Shown here piece by piece: positions 7,171-14,839 of a DNA stretch of 17,049 bases. The notes under the pieces are model-generated. The model was not told the origin of the DNA, did not search any database, and saw only the letters and a list, made by a program, of their open reading frames with translations. The stretch covers positions 1-17,049 of the forward strand of contig DASQDR010000181.1 of the NCBI GenBank assembly GCA_035634055.1, given 5' to 3'. The stretch is from JAICTV01 sp035634055 (GTDB taxonomy: Bacteria > Planctomycetota > Phycisphaerae > Tepidisphaerales > Tepidisphaeraceae). The translations under genes and the position numbers were made by a program. The first letter of the stretch is position 1; the number at the start of each line of letters is the position of its first letter.

Positions 7171-7821
7171 TCATTCCGGGGCGGGCGCGTGCGCTACTTG
7201 AGCCGGCGGGAGCGCGGCTGCGCCGGGCGATCGGAACGGAACGCTGAAGCCGGCGTGCGCCTGCGCGGGTCTGATCTGTTCCATCCAGTCGACCAGGTTC
7301 TGGAGCAGTTGGCGGATCAGCTTCTTCGACGTTTCGTCCAGCAGGTTCCCTTGAGCATCGAAGCGATCGGCGGCGTTGGCGATCATCACCTCGGGCTGGT
7401 TGATGGCGTACACGTTCAGGAACACGAACATCTGGCGCAGGTGGTACTGCGCGCGGGCCGTGCCGATCGCCCCGGTGGACGCGCCCATGATCGCGGCGGG
7501 CTTGCCATTCCACGCGTTGTCGCCGTACGGCCGCGACGCCCAGTCGATCGCGTTCTTCAGCACGCCGGGGATCGAGTAGTTGTATTCGGGCGTCACGAAC
7601 AGCAGCGCGTCGGCGGCGCGGATCCGCCGCTTGAGCTCCGCGACCTTCGCCGGCGGGCGTTGCTCTTGGTCCTGGTTGAAGCCGGGGATGCCGTCGAGCT
7701 CAAAGACGTCGATCCGCGCCCCCGGCGGCACAAGTTCGGTTGCGGCGCGCAGGGCGCTGCGGTTGTACGATTCGCGCCGAAGGCTGCCGAGGATCCCGAG
7801 GATGTTCAGCGTCTTGATCAT
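7171..7821 (-). CDS. NADPH-dependent FMN reductase (flavodoxin-like)
   Basis: A 216-residue cytoplasmic flavoprotein of the NADPH-dependent FMN reductase family (ChrR/azoreductase group), which transfers electrons to FMN, quinones, chromate or azo compounds. The FMN phosphate loop is GSLRRESYNR (12-21) and the family signature PEYNYSIPGVLKNAIDW is at 78-94, followed by GASTGAIGTARAQ at 113-125. Both are intact. After about residue 185 an Ala/Pro-rich tail of some 30 residues extends past the usual end. ATG 7821 is preceded by a perfect AAGGAG 8 nt upstream. The broken quinone oxidoreductase follows 72 nt downstream on the same strand, so the two may once have formed an operon. Confidence 0.9.
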   Translation of the reverse strand: MIKTLNILGILGSLRRESYNRSALRAATELVPPGARIDVFELDGIPGFNQDQEQRPPAKVAELKRRIRAADALLFVTPEYNYSIPGVLKNAIDWASRPYGDNAWNGKPAAIMGASTGAIGTARAQYHLRQMFVFLNVYAINQPEVMIANAADRFDAQGNLLDETSKKLIRQLLQNLVDWMEQIRPAQAHAGFSVPFRSPGAAALPPAQVAHAPAPE

Positions 7822-7988
7822 GGGTCATCTCCTTTGTGCCCGTCCCACAGGCGGCGGCGGCGGCGCGTCGCGCCCACCTTCTTCGCGTGAGGAGGTGGAC
7901 AGCGCCGCGACGCGACCGGCCGCCCGTGGGGCTCGAACGCCGGCCAGGACCGGCAGCGGCGGGCTTGGCGGCGGGCTTGGCAGCAGAC

Positions 7989-8738
7989 TTAGCCACCGGA
8001 CGAACCGAACCGCTCGGTGCGGATCGCCTCACCCGGTTGGCCCGCCCGCATCAGCAGAACGGCGGCCGTTTCAACGAACCCATCGCGCCCGCACACGAAG
8101 CAATCGGCCATCCCGCCGAGCCGTTCCACCAGCGCGCTCACCATCGGCAGGTCGATCCGCCCGACCGCCCCGGACCACGCGGGCGGGCGCTCGCGCGTCA
8201 GCGTGATGCGGAGCATGAAGGCGGCGTCGCCCTCGGCGAGCTCGGCGAACTCCTCGTGGTAGATGACGTCCTGGCGCGTGCGGCAGGAGTAGAGCAGGGC
8301 CGCCGGCACCCGGCTGCCCGACAGCCGCCGGTGCCGCAGCATGCACATGAGCGGCACCACCCCGCTGCCGCCGCCGATCAGCAGGAGCGGCCGGCGCGCG
8401 TCGGGGGCGGACCAGACGAAGTGGCCGCCGATCGGACCGCGGACGTCGATCATGTCGCCGGGGCGCAGCTCGCCGGTGAGGAACGGCGAGACCTCCCCGT
8501 CGTCGAGGCGCTCGACGGTCAGCTCCGGGCCGGGCGCCTCGGGCGGCGAGGCGATCGAGTAGCTGCGCTCGGCGCGGTAGCCGTCCTCGGCCGTCAGGCG
8601 CACGTCCGCGTGCTGCCCCGCCAGGTGCCCGGGCCAGTTGGGCACCGCGAAGCGGATGGTTTTCACGCGAGGCGTCTCCTCGCGGAGGGAAACCACCGTG
8701 GCCGCCTGCCACCCGGTTGCCTTGGGAGGCTTGAGCAT
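7989..8738 (-). CDS. Ferredoxin-NADP reductase-like flavoprotein, partner of the molybdoenzyme
   Basis: A 249-residue FAD/NAD(P)-binding oxidoreductase. The FAD motif RSYSIAS is at 58-64, the pyrophosphate-binding GGGSGVVPL at 122-130, YSCRT at 150-154, and the C-terminal nucleotide motif CFVCGRDGFV at 213-222. There is no 2Fe-2S domain, so it must pass electrons to or from a separate partner. The start ATG at 8738 comes 1 nt after the TGA of the molybdoenzyme gene (TGACATG on the minus strand), which implies translational coupling and a shared job. This gene pair is a familiar arrangement for sulfite-oxidase-like cytoplasmic molybdoenzymes. The longer open frame reaching 8945 is just antisense overlap with the upstream gene. 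No signal peptide. Confidence 0.9.
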   Translation of the reverse strand: MLKPPKATGWQAATVVSLREETPRVKTIRFAVPNWPGHLAGQHADVRLTAEDGYRAERSYSIASPPEAPGPELTVERLDDGEVSPFLTGELRPGDMIDVRGPIGGHFVWSAPDARRPLLLIGGGSGVVPLMCMLRHRRLSGSRVPAALLYSCRTRQDVIYHEEFAELAEGDAAFMLRITLTRERPPAWSGAVGRIDLPMVSALVERLGGMADCFVCGRDGFVETAAVLLMRAGQPGEAIRTERFGSSGG

Positions 8739-8739
8739 G

Positions 8740-9348
8740 TCAGTCACCGTCGTAGCGCTGCTCGCGCCAGGGGTCGCCGTAGTGGTGGTAGCCATTGGTC
8801 TCCCAGAAGCCCGGCTCGTTGTCTTCCATGAAGCGCAGCCCGCGAACCCACTTGGCGGACTTCCAGAAGTACAGGTGCGGCACCAGGAGGCGCGCCGGTC
8901 CGCCGTGCTCGGGCTCGAGCGGCTCGCCGTCGTACTCCCAGGCAACGATCGCCTTTCCGTCCAGCACGTCCTCGACCGGCAGGTTGGTGGTGTAGCCGCC
9001 GTCGCAGAACGCCATGAGGAACGCCGCCGGCGGCTCCCCCACCCCCGCCGCTTCGAGGATCCGGCTAACGCTGATGCCCCGCCAGCGGGTGGCGAACTTC
9101 GACCACCGCGTCACGCAGTGGATGTCGGCCGTCACGTCGGTCGCGCCGAGCGCGCGGAACTCGTCCCAGCCCCAGGAAGCCAGCGCTTCGCCCTCCTCGT
9201 CCTCGAGCGCGAAGGTCCACTCGCTCAGCGGCGTGTGCGGGGTGGGACCGGCGGAGAGGACGGGAAACTCCTCGGTCAGGTGCTGGCCCGGCGGGAGCCG
9301 CTGGGGCTCGGGCCGCGACCGCTTGTGTTGAAAGCCACGCGTGATCAT
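8740..9348 (-). CDS. Sulfite-oxidase-like molybdopterin oxidoreductase
   Basis: A 202-residue single-domain molybdoenzyme of the sulfite oxidase/YedY fold. The conserved ADIHCVTRWS at 74-83 carries Cys78, the expected thiolate ligand to molybdenum. Other family blocks are LPPGQHLTEEFPVL (18-31), EHGGPARLLVPHLY (147-160) and KSAKWVRGL (163-171), with the usual C-terminal GFWETNGYH and GDPWRE. There is no twin-arginine signal, unlike MsrP/YedY, so it should act in the cytoplasm. Its substrate is unknown: sulfite, a sulfoxide or another oxo compound are all possible. ATG 9348 has GGAGG 7 nt upstream. It lies 46 nt after cytochrome P460 and 1 nt before the flavoprotein, so the three probably share a transcript. 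Confidence 0.9.
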   Translation of the reverse strand: MITRGFQHKRSRPEPQRLPPGQHLTEEFPVLSAGPTPHTPLSEWTFALEDEEGEALASWGWDEFRALGATDVTADIHCVTRWSKFATRWRGISVSRILEAAGVGEPPAAFLMAFCDGGYTTNLPVEDVLDGKAIVAWEYDGEPLEPEHGGPARLLVPHLYFWKSAKWVRGLRFMEDNEPGFWETNGYHHYGDPWREQRYDGD

Positions 9349-9394
9349 GGTGTTGCCTCCGTGCGTATGTTGCGCCGGGGCCGCGTCCGCCGCC

Positions 9395-9937
9395 TCACGG
9401 CGCGTAGCGGGTGAAGATGAAGTCGCGATCCTTCTCCTTAACGGCCTGGTGGCAGTCGAAGCAGCTCTGGAGCATCGCCGGGTCGGTCAGCGGTTTGCCG
9501 TCGTCGAACTGCGAGTACCCCCAGCCGCCGGTCGAGGCGTACTTCCTGGAGTCCTTGACCATGAACTGCACGCCGTTCTTCGGGTGCCCCGCCACCCACG
9601 ATTGGCGGCGGCCGAACGCCTTGTTGTTCTCGTCCGACGCGTCGTAGCTCCAGGCAAGGCGGGCGATGATCGTGCCGTCGGGGAACGGGCGCGTCCCATC
9701 GCGATAAGCCTTGATCGCCGCGTCGTTGCCCAGGACGGCGCGGATGTCGTTGAGATCCGCTTCCTCGCGGGCGACCGAGATCAACCTCCAGTCGCGGTAG
9801 CCGGCCGGCAGCTTGCCGCGGTCGATGGCGGCGGTGGCGTCGGCATCGGCGTCGGCGGCTTCGGTTGCAGGGGCCTGCGCCGCAACCACGCAAACGAGCG
9901 CCACCACTGCGGCCAGCAAGAGAGAGATCCACTTCAT
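9395..9937 (-). CDS. Cytochrome P460-family c-type haem protein
   Basis: A 180-residue exported cytochrome. Residues 1-22 form a signal peptide (MKWISLLLAAVV onward, likely cut after the Ala-rich stretch), followed by an acidic linker. The P460 fold region has PDGTIIARLAWSYDAS (86-101), QFMVKDSRKYASTGGWGYSQ (124-143), and the haem attachment site C159-F-D-C162-H163 just before RDFIFTRYAP. Characterised relatives oxidise hydroxylamine or bind NO. This one belongs to a broader group whose substrates are not known. I could not confirm the cross-linking lysine; the strand where I would look for it has Arg (IARLAW). The start ATG 9937 was chosen over 10021 because it begins the signal peptide and has AAGGAG 8 nt upstream. 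It heads a likely operon with the molybdoenzyme and flavoprotein. Confidence 0.85.
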   Translation of the reverse strand: MKWISLLLAAVVALVCVVAAQAPATEAADADADATAAIDRGKLPAGYRDWRLISVAREEADLNDIRAVLGNDAAIKAYRDGTRPFPDGTIIARLAWSYDASDENNKAFGRRQSWVAGHPKNGVQFMVKDSRKYASTGGWGYSQFDDGKPLTDPAMLQSCFDCHQAVKEKDRDFIFTRYAP

Positions 9938-10085
9938 CGGGCGACTCCTTCCCAAATCGGCCGCGCTCACCGGGCGCAGGCATGGCACCAACAATAGTTG
10001 CTGCCGCGATGGACAAGGCATTCGGCGTAGATGCCACTAACCCGCGCGGACGTGCCACCGTTCGCGCCGCCGAGCGATCCGCGCG

Positions 10086-10932
10086 TTACCGAACGGTTTT
10101 GAACGCCGCCCGCAGCTCGGCCGCGAACAGGTCGGGGTATTCCCAGGCGGCGAAGTGCCCGCCCTTCTCCACGGCGTTGAAGTAGCTCAGGGTGGGGAAC
10201 GCGCGCCGGGCCCACGACTCGGGCGGGCGGAACAAATCGTCCTCCTTGAACACCGAGATCGCCACGGGGATCTTGATCGTGTCCGTCTTCTGCGCCGCGG
10301 CGCTGAGCAGGTTCTGCCTGCGGTTCTCCCAATAGAACCGTGCGCCCGACGCGGCGGTGTTGGTCAGCCAGTGCAGCGAGAAGTTGTCGAGCACGTCGTC
10401 GACGCTCGGCGGTTGGGCGGGATCCTTGCCGTAGTTCCAGTTGGAGAACCCGCCGTGCACGAGCATCCACCCGGCGAGGCCCGCGGGCGAGTCGGTCAGG
10501 CCGTAGCCGACCGCCTGCGGGCGGGCGGTCATCATCTGGTAGTAGCCGTAGCCGCCGGCCTGGCGGAAGCGCGTGACGTCGTCGCACGCGGCGCGTTCCT
10601 CCACCGACAGCCCCGCCGGCGCCGGCCCGCCACTGCCCAGCGCCGCCGCCACGTCCGGCGGGAAGACGGCGGGCAAATTCGTGTGGATCGCGAGCAGCCC
10701 GGCCGGCGCCTGCCGCCCCATCGCCTCGACGACCGCGGAACGGCCGGATGGAGTCGGCCTCAGCCGACGCCCGCGGCGGCGCCGCCACCGCGTGGTCGGC
10801 GGGGGCGGGAGGACTCGCGACCGGCGAAGTTTGAGCCAGGCCGCGGCCGGCCAGCAGCGCGAGTCCCGCCGCGCTGGAGGTCATCGACACGGTGATGAAG
10901 CTGCGGCGGCGGATGATCTTGAGAGGGTTCAT
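10086..10932 (-). pseudogene. Epoxide hydrolase paralogue with an internal out-of-frame deletion
   Basis: The ATG at 10932 (AAGGAA 7 nt upstream) opens a twin-arginine-like signal (MNPLKIIRRRSFITV), a Pro/Ala linker and SIRPFR, the first residues of the epoxide hydrolase N-terminal domain. At about 10733-10740 the sequence jumps directly to AVVEAMGRQAPAGLLAIHTN in a different frame, which corresponds to FVVDQMGLQAPAGLLAIHTN (residues 205-224) of the intact neighbour. Roughly 174 residues are missing, including the oxyanion HGWPG and the nucleophile GGDWG. The C-terminal part (lid, GGHFAAWE histidine, ELRAAFKTVR end) is well preserved to TGA 10086. Translation from 10932 would continue out of frame to 9967. 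It is clearly a tandem duplicate of the next gene upstream. The signal type differs from that gene (Tat-like versus Sec-like). Confidence 0.85.
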
Positions 10933-10997
10933 CGTGGTTTCCTTGTCTGACCCGGCCTTGGACGCGCGAGTGCGAGCCGATGGACGCGGAACCGCGG

Positions 10998-12257
10998 TCA
11001 GCGGAGCGATCGGAACGCCGCACGGAGCTCCTCGGCGAAGAGCAGCGGTTGCTCCCACGCGGCGAAGTGCCCGCCCTTGTCGACCTGGTTGTAGTAGATG
11101 AGGTTCGGGTACGCGCGCTCGGTCCAGCTCCGCGGCGCCTGGTACTGCTCGCCGGGAAAGACGGTGACGGCGACCGGGATGCCGACGCCCTTGGCGTTGA
11201 AGAAGCCCCCCTTGTATTCCCAGTAGAGGCGCGAGGCGGAGACGCCGGTGTTGGTGAGCCAGTAGAGCGTGATGTTGTCGAGGATCTCGTCGCGCGTCAG
11301 CTCGCCGGTGGTGCTGGCGGTGCGGTTCAGCCCCGCGGCGACCGTCGCCGCGGGTTGGGCGTCGGCGTCGTTGTGATCGAGCAGCCAGGCGGCCAGCCCG
11401 ACGGGTGAATCGGCGATGCCGTACAGGGTCTGCGGGCGCGCGGCCATGTACTTGGCGTAGTCGACCTGCTTGAACGTTCGCACCAGTTGCTCGTACGCGC
11501 GCCGCTCGTCCGGCGCGAGCCCCGCCGGCGGCGGATCGCCGCGCAACAGCGCCTTGTCCACGTCGGGCGGAACGGTGGCGGGCATGTTGGTGTGGATCGC
11601 GAGCAGTCCCGCCGGCGCCTGCAGGCCCATCTGGTCTACGACGAAGGCGCCCCAGTCGCCGCCCTGGGCGACGTAGCGGGTGTAGCCGAGGCGCTTCATG
11701 AGCACGTCCCACGCGCGGCCCATGCGCTCGGGACCCCAGCCGGTGCTGGTCGGCTTGCCCGAGAATCCGTAGCCCGGCATGGAAGGGATGACGACGTCAA
11801 AGGCGTCCTCGGCGCGACCGCCAAACGCCGTCGGATCGGTCAGCGGAGCGATGAGCTTCATCTGCTCGATGATCGAGCCGGGCCAACCGTGCGTGACGAT
11901 GAGCGGCAGCGCGTTGGGATGCTTGGAACGGACGTGGATGAAATGGATGTCCAGCCCGTCGATCCCGGTGATGAACTGCGGCAGGGCGTTCAGCTTCGCC
12001 TCCGCCTTGCGCCAGTCGTAATCCGTCGCCCAGTGCCGCGCCAGCGCCTGCATCGTCGCCAGCGGCACGCCCTGCGATTGGTCGGTGACGGTCTCCTTCT
12101 CGGGCCACTGCGTCGCGGCGACGCGCCGGCGCAGATCGGTGAGCGATTCGTCCGACACGTTGATCCGGAAAGGGCGGATCGACGTCTCCTGCGCGTAACC
12201 GGCGGCGGCAAACAGCAGCGTCCCCACGACGGCCGTCATTGCGTTCTGGCGTAGCAT
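10998..12257 (-). CDS. Exported epoxide hydrolase (EHN plus alpha/beta hydrolase)
   Basis: A 419-residue enzyme that would open epoxides to diols. A Sec signal peptide covers about residues 1-23 (cut near GYAQ). The EHN domain begins at SIRPFRINVSDESLTDLRRR (26-45) and the alpha/beta hydrolase fold follows. The oxyanion motif HGWPGS is at 123-128, PGYGFSGKP at 161-169, nucleophile Asp201 in GGDWG, an acidic residue (probably Glu370 in FPGEQ), and catalytic His397 in GGHFAAWE. All triad positions are present, and the length is normal for the exported group. ATG 12257 is chosen because it begins the signal peptide, with GAAGGGA about 9 nt upstream. It lies 79 nt after the zinc dehydrogenase and 65 nt before its deleted paralogue, in a probable operon that includes the SnoaL-like gene. 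Confidence 0.92.
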   Translation of the reverse strand: MLRQNAMTAVVGTLLFAAAGYAQETSIRPFRINVSDESLTDLRRRVAATQWPEKETVTDQSQGVPLATMQALARHWATDYDWRKAEAKLNALPQFITGIDGLDIHFIHVRSKHPNALPLIVTHGWPGSIIEQMKLIAPLTDPTAFGGRAEDAFDVVIPSMPGYGFSGKPTSTGWGPERMGRAWDVLMKRLGYTRYVAQGGDWGAFVVDQMGLQAPAGLLAIHTNMPATVPPDVDKALLRGDPPPAGLAPDERRAYEQLVRTFKQVDYAKYMAARPQTLYGIADSPVGLAAWLLDHNDADAQPAATVAAGLNRTASTTGELTRDEILDNITLYWLTNTGVSASRLYWEYKGGFFNAKGVGIPVAVTVFPGEQYQAPRSWTERAYPNLIYYNQVDKGGHFAAWEQPLLFAEELRAAFRSLR

Positions 12258-12291
12258 GATGGGTTCCCTTCTCGCTTGTTCGAGGTGGTCA

Positions 12292-12306
12292 CGCGCGCGC
12301 GCGCGC
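12292..12306. repeat. Alternating CG tract
   Basis: A 15-nt uninterrupted run of alternating C and G in the 79-bp gap between the second zinc dehydrogenase and the epoxide hydrolase. A 12-nt run of the same kind is at 14021-14032, in the divergent intergenic region. Such tracts slip easily and can adopt Z-DNA. No function is shown. Confidence 0.6.
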
Positions 12307-12336
12307 CTGCCCTGCTTCGGGCTTCCGCGGCCGGGC

Positions 12337-13407
12337 TCAAAAGTCGGCGTCGAGGACGATGCGGTAGCGCGCCTTGCCCGACTCAAGTCGTGCGAACGCC
12401 TCGTTGATCCGGCTCATGGGGAAGTGCTCGGTCTGCGGCGCGACGTTGTGCCGAGCGGCGAAGTCGAGCATCGTCGCGATGTCGGTGGGCGAGCCGGTCG
12501 GCGAACCCGACACCGCCCGCTGCTGCGCGATGAGCGAGACGGCCGTCACCGGGATCGGGTTCGGCACCACGCCGACCACGTGCAGCCGGCCGTTGGGCGC
12601 CAGCGCGCCGATGAGCGCGTCCCAGTCGAGGCTGACGTTGACAGTGACGATCAGCAGGTCGAGGCGGCCGGCGAGCCTGGCGATGGCGGCGGAATCTTTG
12701 CTGGAGACGACGTCGTGCGCGCCGAAGCCGCGGGCCTCGTCGAACTTGCTCTCGCTGGACGTGAACGCCGTCACCTCGCAGCCGTACGCCGCGGCGAACT
12801 TGACGGCCAGGTGTCCCAGGCCGCCGATGCCGACGATGCCCACCCGGCTCGCCGGGCACGCGTGCATCAGGAGCGGCGCGAACACCGTGGCGCCGCCGCA
12901 CAGCAGCGGCCCGGCATCGGCGGCGTTCAGTCGCTCGGGCAGCGGGATCGCCCACGCCCACTGAGAGCGGACGTGGCTGGCGAACCCGCCGCGGTGGCCG
13001 ATGATGGTCGCCTGCCTCTGCGGGCAAAGGTGATGGCTCCCCGACATGCACTGGCGGCAGTGCATGTCGCTCCCCGAGAACCAACCGACGCCCACGCGCT
13101 GCCCGATCGTCAGCCCCTTGGCGCTGCGCCCCAGGGCGGTGATCCGGCCGACGACCTCGTGGCCCAGCACCGCCGGATACTGCGATGCGCCCCACTCGTC
13201 GTTCAGCACGGACAGGTCGGAGTGACACAGGCCGCAGCTTTCGACCGCGATCTCCACTTCCTCCTCGCCGAGCGGGCCGACGTCGATCGTTTCCAGGACC
13301 AACGGCTGCTTCGACGCCCTGGCGACCCACGCCTGGTAGCGTGAAGCCGCTGCGGACGCGTTGGATTCAAGTTCGGTCCCCGATTGTTCGCGGGTCATCG
13401 TGAGCAT
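12337..13407 (-). CDS. Zinc-dependent alcohol dehydrogenase (YahK/cinnamyl-alcohol type)
   Basis: A 356-residue NAD(P)-dependent alcohol/aldehyde dehydrogenase of the CAD/YahK group, complete throughout. The catalytic zinc ligands are Cys61 (CGLCHSD), His83 in GHE (82-84) and Cys170 (PLLCGG). The structural-zinc loop is D114-x2-C117-x2-C120-x7-C128, with Asp where most relatives have the first Cys. The nucleotide motif is GIGGLGHLA (193-201) and the end is GKARYRIVLDADF. About 25 residues before YQAWVARASKQPL are extra and polar. ATG 13407 has GGGAGAGG just upstream; ATG 13398 is an alternative start. It lies 56 nt after the SnoaL-like gene and 79 nt before the epoxide hydrolase. Diol or aldehyde products of the hydrolase would be natural substrates, but that is inference. 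Confidence 0.92.
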   Translation of the reverse strand: MLTMTREQSGTELESNASAAASRYQAWVARASKQPLVLETIDVGPLGEEEVEIAVESCGLCHSDLSVLNDEWGASQYPAVLGHEVVGRITALGRSAKGLTIGQRVGVGWFSGSDMHCRQCMSGSHHLCPQRQATIIGHRGGFASHVRSQWAWAIPLPERLNAADAGPLLCGGATVFAPLLMHACPASRVGIVGIGGLGHLAVKFAAAYGCEVTAFTSSESKFDEARGFGAHDVVSSKDSAAIARLAGRLDLLIVTVNVSLDWDALIGALAPNGRLHVVGVVPNPIPVTAVSLIAQQRAVSGSPTGSPTDIATMLDFAARHNVAPQTEHFPMSRINEAFARLESGKARYRIVLDADF

Positions 13408-13463
13408 GGCCTCTCCCTCTGCGCGGCGGCGGATAGACGTGCGGGCGGATGCGCGGGCGCGGA

Positions 13464-13826
13464 TCAGTGTTCGCCGTCGTAGAAGAACTGCTCGCGCGTG
13501 ATCTTGTCGGCGTCGTTGACCGTGTAGACGCCGACCTCCTCGATCGTCTGGCGGTCGCCGGTCGCCTTGCGGGTGATCTCGAACGTGAAGTGGACTGCGA
13601 ACTGCCCGGGCCCGTTGAAGAACGGGCCGCGGACCTTCTCGGAGTGAACGTCGTTGTTGCCCTGCCAGACCTCCGACTTGTGAATGACCGCCTGCTGCCC
13701 GGCGGTCTCGGCCCCGTCGCCTTCCACCGAGACGATGTCCGGCGCGTACATGGTGCGCATCACGTCGAAGTTCTTCAGCTCGTTGCACAGTCGGACGAAG
13801 GTTTGGCCGGTGGTTTGAAGGCTCAT
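13464..13826 (-). CDS. SnoaL-like (NTF2 fold) protein
   Basis: A 120-residue single-domain protein with the cone-shaped NTF2/SnoaL pattern: an N-terminal helix with LCNELKNFDVMRTMYAPDIV (13-32), where the fold starts, a middle segment with GPFFNGPGQFAVHFTFEIT, and the last strands DRQTIEEVGVYTVNDADKI and EQFFYDGEH. Members bind small hydrophobic ligands or act as isomerases, hydrolases or dehydratases, and many have no known activity. ATG 13826 has GGAG 6 nt upstream. It is the first gene of the minus-strand run that continues with alcohol dehydrogenase and epoxide hydrolase, which suggests a role in handling the same small organic molecules. No signal peptide, so cytoplasmic, whereas the hydrolase is exported. 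Confidence 0.85.
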   Translation of the reverse strand: MSLQTTGQTFVRLCNELKNFDVMRTMYAPDIVSVEGDGAETAGQQAVIHKSEVWQGNNDVHSEKVRGPFFNGPGQFAVHFTFEITRKATGDRQTIEEVGVYTVNDADKITREQFFYDGEH

Positions 13827-14135
13827 GCTGATCTCCGTTGGAATTCACCCCGCTGGCGCGACGCCCGCGACGCCCGCGACCGTCGAGCTCCCTATAGATG
13901 GGCGGGCGGGGTGGACACCAAGGCGGTGGACGCAAGGGCGACGACCGCCGGACCACGCCCCGCCGCCGACGGGCGCAGCGGCGGCGGCCGATCACGTTTT
14001 GGCAATTTTCACTTGTGAACCGCGCGCGCGCGTGGTATCCCGCTGTCGATTGACAGTCGGCGCGGCACCGATTTCAGCGCCGCGGTTGGCCTGCCCCGCG
14101 CGCCGACGCCGTGCGCGTCCGGTGGAAGGTCATGA
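13827..14135. other. Intergenic region upstream of the SnoaL operon
   Basis: A 309-bp stretch with no recognisable gene. A weak minus-strand promoter is possible: TTGGTG (13916-13921) and TATAGG (13891-13896) with a 19-nt spacer, 65 nt before the SnoaL start. Near 13995-14020 there is a local AT-rich patch containing the inverted repeat TTCAC-TT-GTGAA (14008-14019), which could be an operator, followed directly by an alternating CG tract. Confidence 0.4.
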
Positions 14136-14815
14136 CGGAGCGGGCCTCGCGCAGCAAAGGCGGGTTCACCTTCGCCCTGCACAACGACCCGCGCGGCGGA
14201 CGGCGGCGCCAGCAAGGGCGGCGCGACCTTCTACCAACGCGGGTGCGACGCCGCCCGCCCGGCGTCCGGCGTCCCCACGCAGCAGCCGTTCACCAGCGCC
14301 AACGATCCGGCGCACGCCTCCGCACTGCGCAGCGCCGCCGGCAACAACGGCCTGCTCCTCAACGGCCCCTCCCCCACCGGCACGCTTACCCTCGACGCGC
14401 CGTCCGCCTTCTCCGCCCTCTCCTTCCTCACCTCCACCGGCGGCGGCAGCGGCGGGTTCGACGTGAAGCTCCACTTCGTCGGCGGCGCCACCGAGATCCT
14501 CAGCGGCGTGATGGCCCCCGATTGGTTCGACAACGGCGGCGCGGCGCTGGTTACCGACGGGGGCGTGTTCAGCGACGGCTTCATCCAGGCCGTCGGGCAG
14601 AACCCCCGCCTGTACCAGCCGGACGTGTTCCTGAGCAACACGAGCGGTTTGATCCAATCGCTGGAGTTCACCTACGCCGGCGGGACCGGGCACACGGTGG
14701 TGTTCGGCGTGAGCGGCATCCCGGTGCCCGAACCGACGGCGGCGGCGGCGGCGCTGTTGTCCGTGGCATCGGCGCGCCGTCGTCGGCGCCGCCCGGTGGC
14801 GTCGCTGTCACACTG
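14136..14815 (+). pseudogene. PEP-CTERM-type surface protein without a start; lectin-like scrap at its front
   Basis: The frame through GGATFYQRGCDAARPASGVP, SAFSALSFLTSTGGGSGGFD, APDWFDNGGAALVTDGGVF and HTVVFGVSGIPVPEPT resembles exported planctomycete PEP-CTERM proteins: a beta-rich repeat-like body, then PEPT, a short hydrophobic stretch and RRRRRR (about 14727-14800), the sorting signal recognised by exosortase. The frame is closed upstream by TGA 14133-14135, and no ATG, GTG or TTG occurs before GTG 14463, so the N-terminus and signal peptide are missing. In the neighbouring +2 frame, SKGGFTFALHNDPRGG (about 14152-14199) looks like a piece of an L-type lectin domain. The normal stop after the Arg cluster is also lost, and the frame runs on to 14990. 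I read this as the wreck of one or two surface-protein genes. Confidence 0.6.
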
Positions 14816-14839
14816 TCGCCGGCTGCGCGTCGCTGTTGC

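Noticed and set aside
9967..11712. A minus-strand open frame of 581 codons across both epoxide hydrolases
   Set aside because: Only its part with the Tat-like signal is real coding. The rest is out of frame with the hydrolase sequence, so it is a by-product of the frameshift and GC-rich code.
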